DNA of 62,727 nt from Bacteroidaceae bacterium. Lineage in GTDB: Bacteria; Bacteroidota; Bacteroidia; Bacteroidales; Bacteroidaceae. Of the stretch, positions 54,992 to 62,669 are shown one piece after another. Under the pieces are notes generated by a model. It worked only from the letters and a program-made list of their open reading frames with translations. It was not told the origin of the DNA and did not search any database. The DNA is taken from NCBI GenBank assembly GCA_017552435.1, contig JAFZPZ010000113.1, forward strand, positions 1 through 62,727, in the 5' to 3' direction. The stretch's first letter is position 1. Each line of letters opens with the position of its first letter. A program made the translations under genes and the position numbers.

Positions 54992-56364
54992 AAATCGTAA
55001 TAGCAGGAGCAGGAGCTGTCGGATCACATCTTGCCGCACTCCTTTCGCGCGAAGACCAAGACATCATCCTCATCGACGAGAATCCAGAGAAGACGGCGCG
55101 CCTTCTCAATTCCGCGGATCTCGACCTCATGACGCTCAACGTCTCGCCGACATCGATTGGTGGTCTGCGTGAGGGGGGTGTGCACCAGTGCGACCTCTTT
55201 ATTGCTGTTACACCCGAGGAAACACGCAACATCACTTGTTGTATGCTTGCCCACACGCTCGGTGCACGCAAGACCATTGCACGGGTCGATACTGCCGAAT
55301 ACACGATGCCCCAATACGGCGGCCTTTTCCACCAGATGGGTGTCGATTCCATCATCTATCCCGAGGGACTTGCTGCCCGCGAGATACTGGATGGCCTCAA
55401 ACGCTCCTGGGTGCGGCAGTATTGGGAAGTAGCGGGTGGAGCTCTTGTCATGCTTGGCATCAAGTTGCGCGAGAAGGCTCGCATCACGGGTATCGCCCTT
55501 CGTGACCTTTGCGATGCTCAATCGCCTTATCGTATTGTGGCTGTCAAGCGCGGTGACGACACCATCATTCCTTCCGGTAATGATGAATTGCGTTTGGGCG
55601 ATATTGCCTATTTCATGACTACTAAGCGCCATATCCAGTATATTCGTGAGATTGTGGGCAAGGAGGACTATGCTGATGTCCGGAATGTTATGATTATGGG
55701 CGGAGGACGTACTTCTGTCCATGTGGCAGAGGGTAAGCCCGATTTCTACAATATCAAAATCATCGAGCAAAACGAGGACCGTTGTCACCGGCTCAACGAA
55801 ATACTGGAAGACAGCGATATTCGCATCATTCAGGGTGATGGACGCGACACGACGCTTCTGCTCGACGAGGGTCTTTCCGATATGCATGCTTTCTGTGCCT
55901 TAACCCCCGAGACAGAGACCAACATCCTGGCATGTCTTGCTGCCAAGCGTATGGGGGTACGCAAAACCGTAGCATTGGTCGATAATATGGACTATGTCTC
56001 AATGGCAGAAAAGCTCGATATTGGCACCATTATTAATAAGAAGATGATTGCTGCTGGACGTATCTATCAGATGATGCTCGAAACTGATGCGCACAATGTC
56101 AAATGTCTCACTGTTGCCAGTGCCGATGTGGCCGAGATAGTTGTGGGCGAAGGCAGTCCTGCCAGCGAGAAGCCCGTCAGCGAACTGCGTCTCCCTTCCG
56201 GAGTCACTTTGGGCGGCTATGTCCGCGGAGCCAATCAGGGCGCCCTTATTTACGGCAACACCCAGCTGCAACCTGGTGACAGAGTCGTTGTCTTCTGCAA
56301 AAGCGGTCTCATTAAGTTAATGGATCGTTTCTTCACCAAGAAAAGCGGCTTGCATATCTTCTGA
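54988..56364 (+). CDS. trkA: Trk potassium uptake protein TrkA
   Basis: Cytoplasmic nucleotide-binding gate of the Trk potassium channel. The 458-residue protein has two tandem RCK units, each with a Rossmann motif: [17 protein letters not shown] (about 3-19) and [13 protein letters not shown] (about 235-247), each followed by a TrkA_C domain. Its membrane partner TrkH, which I would expect next in dxs-trkA-trkH of relatives, is not in this window; hisS follows instead. Confidence 0.95.
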   Translation: MKIVIAGAGAVGSHLAALLSREDQDIILIDENPEKTARLLNSADLDLMTLNVSPTSIGGLREGGVHQCDLFIAVTPEETRNITCCMLAHTLGARKTIARVDTAEYTMPQYGGLFHQMGVDSIIYPEGLAAREILDGLKRSWVRQYWEVAGGALVMLGIKLREKARITGIALRDLCDAQSPYRIVAVKRGDDTIIPSGNDELRLGDIAYFMTTKRHIQYIREIVGKEDYADVRNVMIMGGGRTSVHVAEGKPDFYNIKIIEQNEDRCHRLNEILEDSDIRIIQGDGRDTTLLLDEGLSDMHAFCALTPETETNILACLAAKRMGVRKTVALVDNMDYVSMAEKLDIGTIINKKMIAAGRIYQMMLETDAHNVKCLTVASADVAEIVVGEGSPASEKPVSELRLPSGVTLGGYVRGANQGALIYGNTQLQPGDRVVVFCKSGLIKLMDRFFTKKSGLHIF

Positions 56365-56437
56365 AAAGAGTGTTCTTATGTTAGAAACGAGCACACGATA
56401 ATATTTTGATTTAATTCCTAAATTCCAAATAAAGATA

Positions 56438-57799
56438 ATGTCTCAAAAACCAAGTATACCAAAAGGCACACGCGATTTCGGACCTCAGGAAATGTCGCGT
56501 CGCAATTACATCTTCAATACCATTCGCGAAGTCTATTCCCTCTATGGGTTCCAGCAGATAGAGACGCCGGCGATGGAGAATCTATCCACCCTGATGGGAA
56601 AGTACGGCGAGGAGGGCGACAAACTGCTCTTCAAGATACTGAATAGCGGGGATTTCCTGCGTGGTATCTCTGCGGAAGACCTTCAGAATGGTGCTACAGG
56701 CCACCTCGCAGCTCAACTTTGTGAGAAGGGCCTCAGATACGATTTGACTGTCCCCTTCGCCCGTTATGTGGTGCAGCATCGTGAGGAGCTGACGTTGCCT
56801 TTCCGACGCTATCAGATCCAGCCCGTATGGCGTGCCGACCGTCCGCAGAAAGGCCGCTACCGCGAGTTCTATCAATGCGATGCTGATGTGGTGGGAAGTG
56901 ACTCGCTGCTCTGTGAGGTGGAGTTGATGCAGATTATCGACGAAGTGTTCCGACGCTTTGGTATCCGCGTCTGCATCAAGATTAACAACCGCAAGATTCT
57001 CTCCGGAATTGCCGAGATGATTGGCGAGGCCGACAAGATTGTGGATATTACGGTTGCTATCGACAAGCTCGACAAGATTGGCCTGGATGCTGTGAACGAG
57101 GAACTTCGCGAGGACGGCATCAGCGAGGAAGCCATCCAGAAGCTCCAGCCCATCATCAACCTCAGCGGTACAAACGAAGAGAAGATTGCCACAATGCGAC
57201 AGGTACTTGCCGGCAGCGAGATAGGGCAAAAGGGTATCGACGAGGTGGAGTATGTGCTGAATCAATTGTCAATTGTCAATTGTCAATTAGAGTTGGACCT
57301 GACCCTTGCCCGTGGCCTCAATTACTATACCGGCTGCATCTTCGAGGTGAAGGCGCTGGATGTAGAGATTGGCTCCATCACCGGCGGCGGACGCTACGAC
57401 AACCTGACTGGTATCTTCGGTATGCCTGGTTTGAGTGGGGTAGGGATCAGCTTCGGAGCAGACCGTATCTATGATGTCCTGAACCAGCTCGACCTCTATC
57501 CCGAGGCTGTGACGACTGCCACTCAGGTGCTTTTCATCAACTTCGGAGAGAAGGAGACGGCCTATTCGCTACCCATTCTTGCCAGCCTTCGCCAGCAGGG
57601 TATCCGTTGCGAGATCTACCCCGATGCCAGCAAGATGAAGAAGCAGATGCAGTACGCCAACCAGAAGGGCATTCCCTTCGTCATCATGACAGGCGAAACA
57701 GAAATGGCGGAAGGGAAGGTAATGCTCAAGAATATGACAACTGGCGAACAGAAATTGCTAACGCCAGACACTTTGGTGTATTCAATTCAAAATAACTAA
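56438..57799 (+). CDS. hisS: Histidine--tRNA ligase
   Basis: Charges tRNA-His. The 453-residue class II synthetase has motif 1 ([14 protein letters not shown]), motif 2 ([26 protein letters not shown], about 127-152), the histidine motifs [10 protein letters not shown] (about 288-297) and GGGRYDNL (about 315-322), and a C-terminal anticodon domain. Just before the first histidine motif, codons for about [11 protein letters not shown] are a tandem heptamer array (57262-57288) of the same sequence as intergenic arrays; it keeps the reading frame. The last codons also run into a heptamer-like region. Confidence 0.96.
   Translation: MSQKPSIPKGTRDFGPQEMSRRNYIFNTIREVYSLYGFQQIETPAMENLSTLMGKYGEEGDKLLFKILNSGDFLRGISAEDLQNGATGHLAAQLCEKGLRYDLTVPFARYVVQHREELTLPFRRYQIQPVWRADRPQKGRYREFYQCDADVVGSDSLLCEVELMQIIDEVFRRFGIRVCIKINNRKILSGIAEMIGEADKIVDITVAIDKLDKIGLDAVNEELREDGISEEAIQKLQPIINLSGTNEEKIATMRQVLAGSEIGQKGIDEVEYVLNQLSIVNCQLELDLTLARGLNYYTGCIFEVKALDVEIGSITGGGRYDNLTGIFGMPGLSGVGISFGADRIYDVLNQLDLYPEAVTTATQVLFINFGEKETAYSLPILASLRQQGIRCEIYPDASKMKKQMQYANQKGIPFVIMTGETEMAEGKVMLKNMTTGEQKLLTPDTLVYSIQNN
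57262..57288 (+). repeat. In-frame heptamer array in hisS
   Basis: Three copies of TCAATTG plus TCAATT. Three 7-bp units equal seven codons, so the frame is kept. Confidence 0.88.
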
Positions 57800-57816
57800 A
57801 TTCAAAATTCAAAAAG

Positions 57817-57834
57817 CCTCCCCTTATGGGGAGG
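57817..57834. repeat. GC-rich palindrome between hisS and methyltransferase gene
   Basis: CCTCCCC and GGGGAGG with a 4-nt loop, followed by a ttgggaggggt tail reaching nearly to the ATG at 57849. Same core as the terminator at 21074-21104, but without the T-run, so read-through is likely. Confidence 0.7.
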
Positions 57835-57848
57835 TTGGGAGGGGTCCG

Positions 57849-58577
57849 ATGCTTCCTGCTTTATACTTGATTCCCGTTACGCTTGGCGAGACACCAATAG
57901 AACAAGTCTTGCCTTCCTATAACCATGAGGTTATCATGGGCATCCGCCACTTCATCGTGGAGGAAATCCGCTCCGCAAGACGATTCCTGAGAAAGACGGA
58001 CCGCGAGTTCCCCATTGATGACTGCACCTTCTATGAGATGGGTAAACACGCAGACGAGAAGCAGTTCAGCGCGTACTTGCAGCCGCTTCGCGAGGGGAAA
58101 CCTGTGGGAGTAATCAGCGAAGCCGGTTGTCCTGCTGTTGCCGACCCGGGTGCCGACATCGTCCGGATTGCCCAGCGGGAAGGCCTTCGGGTGGTGCCTC
58201 TGGTAGGACCGAACAGTATGATTATGGCAGTAATGAGCAGCGGCTTGGGTGGGCAGAGTTTCGCCTTCAACGGCTATCTTCCTGTCGAGCCCTCCGATCG
58301 TGCCAAACGCCTGAAAGCTCTCGAGTCAAGGGCTTGGACAGAAGGACAGACACAGCTCTTCATAGAAACGCCTTTCCGCAATCAGAAGATGTTCCAGTCA
58401 CTCCTCAGCACCCTTCGTCCGCAGACACGCCTCTGCATCGCTGCAGGCATCACAACCGCCGACGAATACATCCGCACCCTTCGCATCTCGGAATGGAAGA
58501 AAGAAGAACTCCCCCTAAAGGGGGCTGGGGGGGCTGACCTGAGCAAAGTGCCCGCCATCTTCCTGATTAACAAATAG
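57849..58577 (+). CDS. SAM-dependent methyltransferase (RsmI/tetrapyrrole methylase fold)
   Basis: A 242-residue protein with the tetrapyrrole-methylase fold of RsmI, which 2'-O-methylates 16S rRNA. Family segments are YLIPVTLGETPIEQVLP, VGVISEAGCPAVADPGADIV (about 96-115), VGPNSMIMAVMSSGLGGQSFAFNGYLP and QLFIETPFRNQKM. It is shorter and more divergent than E. coli RsmI, so the exact target is uncertain. Near the C-terminus the residues LPLKGAGGA are encoded by the GC-rich repeat CCCCCTAAAGGGGG (58512-58525). Confidence 0.85.
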   Translation: MLPALYLIPVTLGETPIEQVLPSYNHEVIMGIRHFIVEEIRSARRFLRKTDREFPIDDCTFYEMGKHADEKQFSAYLQPLREGKPVGVISEAGCPAVADPGADIVRIAQREGLRVVPLVGPNSMIMAVMSSGLGGQSFAFNGYLPVEPSDRAKRLKALESRAWTEGQTQLFIETPFRNQKMFQSLLSTLRPQTRLCIAAGITTADEYIRTLRISEWKKEELPLKGAGGADLSKVPAIFLINK

Positions 58578-58580
58578 AAT

Positions 58581-58608
58581 TATCAATTGTCAATTATCAA
58601 TTATCAAT
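58581..58608 (+). repeat. Heptamer array before glycosyltransferase gene
   Basis: Four phased heptamers (tatcaat, tgtcaat, tatcaat, tatcaat) fill the gap between a stop codon and the TTG start. Confidence 0.8.
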
Positions 58609-58609
58609 T

Positions 58610-59746
58610 TTGAAGTATTCCATCATAGTTCCCGTATATAACCGCCCGGACGAGGTGGATGAGCTGCTCCAGAGCCTCACACAGCAGACGTTCAAGGATA
58701 TGGAGGTCATTATCGTGGAGGACGGTTCCAGCCGTTCCAGCGAGGCTGTTGTGCACAAGTATGCCGGCAAGTTGCAGCTCCGCTACTATACGAAGGAGAA
58801 CAGCGGTCCCGGGCCCACGCGCAATTTTGGTGCTGAGCACAGTCAGGGCGAGTTTCTCATCTTCCTCGACAGCGATTGCGTCCTGCCTCCAGGTTACCTG
58901 CAAGCCGTCGAAGACGAATGTTCAATGTTCAATGTTCTTCCCTACGGTCAGGCGCAGGCGGAGCAATGTTCAATGGGAATCGACGCTTGGGGCGGTCCCG
59001 ACCGTGCTCACGAGAGCTTCACGCCAGTTCAGAAGGCCATCAGCTACAGCATGACTTCATTCCTGACGACTGGTGGCATCCGGGGCGGCAAGAAACAGAT
59101 GGACAAGCGGTTCTATCCACGTTCCTTCAATCTGGGCATTCGCCGCAGTCTCTACAGGCAGTTGGGCGGTTTCTCTTCGATGCGTTTTGGCGAGGACATC
59201 GACCTGAGCATCCGCATCTATGAGAGCGGAGCCAGTTGCCGCCTCTTCCCTGAAGCATGGGTCTGGCACAAGCGCAGGACTGACTTCCGGAAGTTCTTCA
59301 AGCAGGTACACAACAGCGGCATCGCCCGCATCAACTTGATGAAGCGGCATCCGGGCAGTCTGAAGCTCGTACATCTGCTGCCCGCAGTTTTCACTATCGG
59401 AGTTTTCCTGCTGCTTCTCCTGCTGCTGACGGGACTGTTTTTCACGGGTCTTGGCCTTTACGTAGGCTTCTTCGGTGGAAGTGGTTGCAACATGGGACTT
59501 GTGGTTGCCTTCTTCGGAGCCGCATTGATGGCACTTGCCCTGCTGCCGCTTCTGCTCTTCTCGCTGATTGTCTTCATAGACAGCGCCATTCGGAACAAGA
59601 GCATGAAGATAGGCTTCCTCTCTATCTGGGCAAGTTTCATCCAGCTCATCGGCTACGGAACGGGCTTCCTTCGCGCCTGGTGGTTGCGCTGCGTCTGCGG
59701 CAGAAACGAGGAATTGCAAGCGTTCAAAAATAGCTTCTATAAATAG
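58610..59746 (+). CDS. Glycosyltransferase family 2 membrane protein
   Basis: A 378-residue inverting glycosyltransferase with a GT-A domain: YSIIVPVYNRPDEVDELL, a DxD-type FLDSDCVLPPGY (about 83-94) and GEDIDLSIRIYESG (about 193). The C-terminal third has three hydrophobic helices (about 250-340). It probably adds sugars to a lipid-linked envelope glycan. The start codon is TTG at 58610, giving the usual N-terminus. Codons around 103-125 contain two heptamer arrays (58917-58937 and 58965-58975), adding ECSMFNVL and EQCSMG segments foreign to the family. Confidence 0.9.
   Translation: MKYSIIVPVYNRPDEVDELLQSLTQQTFKDMEVIIVEDGSSRSSEAVVHKYAGKLQLRYYTKENSGPGPTRNFGAEHSQGEFLIFLDSDCVLPPGYLQAVEDECSMFNVLPYGQAQAEQCSMGIDAWGGPDRAHESFTPVQKAISYSMTSFLTTGGIRGGKKQMDKRFYPRSFNLGIRRSLYRQLGGFSSMRFGEDIDLSIRIYESGASCRLFPEAWVWHKRRTDFRKFFKQVHNSGIARINLMKRHPGSLKLVHLLPAVFTIGVFLLLLLLLTGLFFTGLGLYVGFFGGSGCNMGLVVAFFGAALMALALLPLLLFSLIVFIDSAIRNKSMKIGFLSIWASFIQLIGYGTGFLRAWWLRCVCGRNEELQAFKNSFYK
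58917..58937 (+). repeat. In-frame heptamer array in glycosyltransferase
   Basis: Three perfect copies of AATGTTC (21 bp, seven codons). Another partial array follows at 58965-58975. Confidence 0.85.
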
Positions 59747-59749
59747 AAA

Positions 59750-60430
59750 ATGGAGAGCATTAAGACCTGGGCATTAGATGATAGGCCGCGCGAGAAGATG
59801 GAAGCGCATGGTGCCGGTGTGCTGAGCAATGCAGAACTGCTGGCCATTCTGGTGGGTAGCGGCGTGCCCGGCAAGAGTGCCGTAGAGATGATGCGCGAGA
59901 TACTGAACGACTATAACGACAGCCTGAAACTCCTGGGCAAGGCCACCATAGAGGACCTGACCCGCTACAAGGGTATGGGAAAGGCCAAGGCCATCACCGT
60001 GCTGGCTGCCTGTCAGCTCGCCAACCAGCGGCTGAAGGAAGAGCTGCCACAGCGCTTGCATATCGCCAGTTCTGCAGATATTTTCGAATACTTCCGTCCG
60101 CGTATGCAAGACCTTACCATCGAGGAATGTCACCTGCTTTTGCTCGACCAGGGGATGACCGTCAAAGGCTCTGTCCTCCTGAGCCGAGGCGGTATAGCGG
60201 GTGCTTCGGTCGATGTGCGTTGCCTGTTGCGGCACGCGCTTCTGGGCCAGGCCACTTCCGTCGTGCTTTGCCACAATCATCCCAGCGGACGCACCAATCC
60301 CAGCCGCGAGGATGACAACCTCACACAACAGGCTGCCGAAGCATGCAAGGTCGTTGGCATCCGGTTCATCGACCACGTCATCTTCGCAGGCAATGACTAT
60401 TACAGTTATTTAGAAAATGGAAAACTCTGA
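59750..60430 (+). CDS. radC: RadC family JAB-domain protein
   Basis: A 226-residue protein with an N-terminal helix-hairpin-helix region (about 30-95) and a JAB/MPN domain with the metal motif HNHPSGRTNPSREDD (about 175-189). Named DNA-repair protein RadC, but the repair role is doubted; the JAMM motif suggests hydrolase activity. It begins 3 bp after the glycosyltransferase gene and overlaps the next gene by 14 bp. Confidence 0.94.
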   Translation: MESIKTWALDDRPREKMEAHGAGVLSNAELLAILVGSGVPGKSAVEMMREILNDYNDSLKLLGKATIEDLTRYKGMGKAKAITVLAACQLANQRLKEELPQRLHIASSADIFEYFRPRMQDLTIEECHLLLLDQGMTVKGSVLLSRGGIAGASVDVRCLLRHALLGQATSVVLCHNHPSGRTNPSREDDNLTQQAAEACKVVGIRFIDHVIFAGNDYYSYLENGKL

Positions 60431-60737
60431 ATTGGATATGCAGGAGCGGGTTATCGAGGTACTCAAGACCGTCTTCGACCCGGAGATACCCGTCAATATA
60501 TACGACCTCGGGCTCATCTATCGCATCGAGCTCAGCGAGGGCAATACCGTGCTGGATGTCGATATGACCCTGACGGCACCCAACTGCCCCGCTGCCGACT
60601 TCATCGTCGAGGATGTGCGGCAGAAGCTGGAAAACATCATCGGCATCGAAAAGGTGCAGGTCAACCTCGTCTTCGAGCCGGAATGGGACAAGGAAATGAT
60701 GAGCGAAGAGGCAAAAATGGAGCTAGGGTTCCTGTAA
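60417..60737 (+). CDS. DUF59 / MIP18-family iron-sulfur assembly protein
   Basis: A 106-residue protein of the DUF59 family, helping iron-sulfur cluster assembly or transfer. It contains the typical VFDPEIPVNIYDLGLIY segment (about 15-31) and MTLTAPNCPAADFI (about 50-63) with the conserved reactive Cys. The ATG lies in the 3' end of radC. Confidence 0.93.
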   Translation: MENSELDMQERVIEVLKTVFDPEIPVNIYDLGLIYRIELSEGNTVLDVDMTLTAPNCPAADFIVEDVRQKLENIIGIEKVQVNLVFEPEWDKEMMSEEAKMELGFL

Positions 60738-60765
60738 CCATTGACCATTGACCATTGAACATTGA
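60738..60765 (+). repeat. Heptamer array before lpxH-like gene
   Basis: Four heptamers (ccattga, ccattga, ccattga, acattga) start immediately after a stop codon and end 3 bp before the next ATG. Confidence 0.82.
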
Positions 60766-60768
60766 GAG

Positions 60769-61551
60769 ATGAAGAACGTCTATTTTATCAGCGATGCTCA
60801 TTTGGGCAGTCTTGCCATTCAGCACCGTCGGCAGCAGGAACGGCGTCTGGTGCGTTTCCTCGATGAGATAAAGGAAAAGGCCGGAGCCATCTACATGCTC
60901 GGCGACATGTTCGACTTCTGGTTCGAGTATCAGACCGTCGTACCGAAGGGCTACACCCGTTTCCTCGGAAAAATCAGCGAACTGACCGATATGGGCATCG
61001 AGGTGCATTACTTCACCGGCAATCACGACATCTGGTGTCTGGACTATCTGGAGAAGGAATGTGGCATGATTCTGCATCATGGAGCGATTACGGTGGATAT
61101 TGGCGACCAGACCTTCTACCTGGCTCATGGCGACGGACTCGGCGACCGCGACTGGAAGTTCCGGCTCATTCGGAGCATCTTCCACAACGATCTCTGCCAG
61201 TGGGCGTTCCGCTGGCTGCATCCTGCCATCGGTGTGCGTTTCGGCCTGAATTGGGCCAAGCACAGCCGCCTGAAACACGATTCTTCCTTGCGGGGCGGTG
61301 AAGGCGGCGATCCGCCATACCAGGGCGAGGACAAGGAGCCGCTGGTGATTTTTGCCAAGCAGTATTTGCAGGAGCATCCCGATGTTGACTACTTCATCTT
61401 CGGTCACCGCCACATCGAGCTAGACCTCGCCCTCAGTCGTCAGACGCGTGTCATCATCCTTGGCGACTGGATATCGCAGTTCACCTACGCTGTTTATGAT
61501 GGCGAGCAGCTCTATCTGGAGAGTTATACCGAAGGCGAAGATATAGAGTAG
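60769..61551 (+). CDS. UDP-2,3-diacylglucosamine diphosphatase (LpxH-like)
   Basis: A metallophosphoesterase of 260 residues, predicted to hydrolyse UDP-2,3-diacylglucosamine to lipid X in lipid A synthesis. Metal motifs: YFISDAHLG (about 5-13), LGDMFDFWFEY (about 44-54), TGNHDIW (about 83-89), LAHGDGLGD (about 121-129) and FGHRHIELDL (about 216-225). Residues about 174-190 (DSSLRGGEGGDPPYQG) look like an inserted, repeat-like loop. It is the last gene before a gene-poor region. Confidence 0.9.
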   Translation: MKNVYFISDAHLGSLAIQHRRQQERRLVRFLDEIKEKAGAIYMLGDMFDFWFEYQTVVPKGYTRFLGKISELTDMGIEVHYFTGNHDIWCLDYLEKECGMILHHGAITVDIGDQTFYLAHGDGLGDRDWKFRLIRSIFHNDLCQWAFRWLHPAIGVRFGLNWAKHSRLKHDSSLRGGEGGDPPYQGEDKEPLVIFAKQYLQEHPDVDYFIFGHRHIELDLALSRQTRVIILGDWISQFTYAVYDGEQLYLESYTEGEDIE

Positions 61552-61729
61552 CTCAAGTCCGCATTCTCATAGAGTATCATACAAGCACCTACATCAGCTG
61601 CTCGCTGTATGTATGTATATACCTCAGTTCGGGATAAGAAAGTTTCATAAAGAGTTGGTAATCTGAGATTATTTTGTATAATTGTAGGTGATTACTAGTT
61701 ACTTACATTATACATCAAAAACGAATCTC

Positions 61730-61816
61730 ATGATTACCAATGAAATAATTACTGAAATTTTCTGTGCTGTGGATGAATTTTGCAAAGAATTTGATAAAGA
61801 AGTGGATAAAAATTAA
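61730..61816 (+). pseudogene. IS982-like transposase fragment
   Basis: A 28-codon frame (MITNEIITEIFCAVDEF...) resembles the N-terminus of IS982-type transposases (helical start with EIFC and DEFCKEFDK). A TAA stop interrupts it and no DDE domain follows, so it is a remnant. Confidence 0.45.
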
Positions 61817-61952
61817 AGGGAAAATTTGCAGCCCCTAAGGGAAATATTTAAAAATTAAAAGTGAAAAATTAAAAATTAAGAAAAACCGGCTTTAATATAG
61901 AGAGTACTAACGAAAAACAAATTTCCAAATATTTAACAAAACAGCAAATACT

Positions 61953-62027
61953 ATGGCAATCAAAATCAATGCAAAGGAGACACGGAGCAGTAAAATCTCC
62001 TCCGTGCTCCTGATATTTACGCGCTAA
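61953..62027 (+). pseudogene. Possible HU-like gene fragment
   Basis: A 24-codon frame begins MAIKINAKE, resembling the start of Bacteroidetes HU-like proteins (compare the gene at 1-75). It then runs into a palindrome (61975-62011) and stops. It may be a broken copy, or a tiny unrelated frame. Confidence 0.3.
61975..62011. repeat. Hairpin, 12-bp stem
   Basis: AGGAG-CACGGAG (61975-61987, with one bulged A) pairs with CTCCGTGCTCCT (62000-62011), loop 12 nt. Confidence 0.7.
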
Positions 62028-62091
62028 TAACATGCCTTTATTTGCGGATAAAGGCATGTTATTGGATGAAAAAGGCATGTTATCAGATGAT
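62026..62091. repeat. 16-bp hairpin with a competing third arm
   Basis: Arm A (62026-62041) pairs perfectly with arm B (62048-62063), loop ttgcgg. A third arm C (62071-62083, AAAGGCATGTTAT) repeats arm B as part of a 21-bp direct repeat (62050-62070 and 62071-62091), so A could pair with B or C. Confidence 0.75.
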
Positions 62092-62140
62092 AAGGTCAGA
62101 GCCTACCATTTCCCGGAAATAGTTGCTATAGGAGGCCTTT

Positions 62141-62206
62141 TAGAGTTAGTGGGTAACTATAATAGAGTTAGTGGGTAACTGTATTAGAGTTAGTGGGTAA
62201 CTCGAA
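62141..62206. repeat. Three 22-bp direct repeats
   Basis: The 18-bp core TAGAGTTAGTGGGTAACT starts at 62141, 62163 and 62185, each followed by four variable bases. Each core contains AGTTA/TAACT half-sites. Confidence 0.85.
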
Positions 62207-62362
62207 AGCCCCTGCTTTTTAACCCTCTTTCTCTTCCCGTACCAACTATATCTGTCTCCTTCGATGATTCTGGTGTAAAGCTAGGCGATCCCTTTTTGTG
62301 CATTTCCTCTCTTGTACTCAATATTTTCGCTATAATGTTATTGCTATATCGGAAATAATTCA

Positions 62363-62370
62363 TATCTTTG
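62363..62370 (+). promoter_or_regulatory. Promoter -7 box before the structured RNA
   Basis: TATCTTTG matches the -7 consensus; a TTG at 62341-62343 is a weak -33. Transcription would start near 62376, upstream of the structured element and the exported-protein gene. Confidence 0.55.
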
Positions 62371-62375
62371 TACTG

Positions 62376-62607
62376 CATTCATGCAAAATTGTACATGCCT
62401 ATGACATAAAAAAAAGATTTAGACATACATAAAGAAGCGTTAGCTTATATTCTTGTCATCTGAAATTTCGCCAAAATTAAAATGACACACAAGAGTAAAG
62501 TCTCAGCGCTCACGTCGGATCGACGTGGGCTTTTACTCGGATATAGTGTGTTGGGTGTTTGGCGATACCTCAGATGACGTAGACGAATGAAGTCCACGTT
62601 TTTTTTT
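62376..62607 (+). ncRNA. Structured RNA / leader candidate with terminator
   Basis: Five nested stems are visible: P1 62455-62463 with 62570-62578 (GTCATCTGA/TCAGATGAC), P2 62468-62475 with 62558-62565 (TCGCCAAA/TTTGGCGA), P3 62485-62490 with 62546-62551, P4 62493-62499 with 62532-62538 (GAGTAAA/TTTACTC) and P5 62511-62517 with 62521-62527 (CACGTCG/CGACGTG, 3-nt loop). A terminator hairpin and T-run follow. A promoter lies upstream. It could be a small RNA, or an attenuating leader for the gene at 62670. No Rfam family was assigned. The 5' end is inferred from the promoter. Confidence 0.65.
62577..62607 (+). terminator. Intrinsic terminator of the structured RNA
   Basis: ACGTAGAC (62577-62584) pairs with GTCCACGT (62592-62599), seven of eight positions, 7-nt loop, followed by nine T (62599-62607). 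Its 5' arm shares two bases with stem P1. Confidence 0.72.
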
Positions 62608-62669
62608 GTATATAAATGACACATTATATTATTAACTTAAATTTATTATTAACTTAAACAAACTTAATT

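Larger units (their letters stand above)
61552..62362. other. Gene-poor stretch with repeats and gene remnants
   Basis: No full gene is seen. It holds an IS982-like remnant (61730-61816), a heptamer array (61850-61877: aaaaatt, aaaagtg, aaaaatt, aaaaatt), a short HU-like fragment (61953-62027), three hairpins and a three-copy 22-bp repeat. Such accumulation suggests past insertion and decay. Confidence 0.65.
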
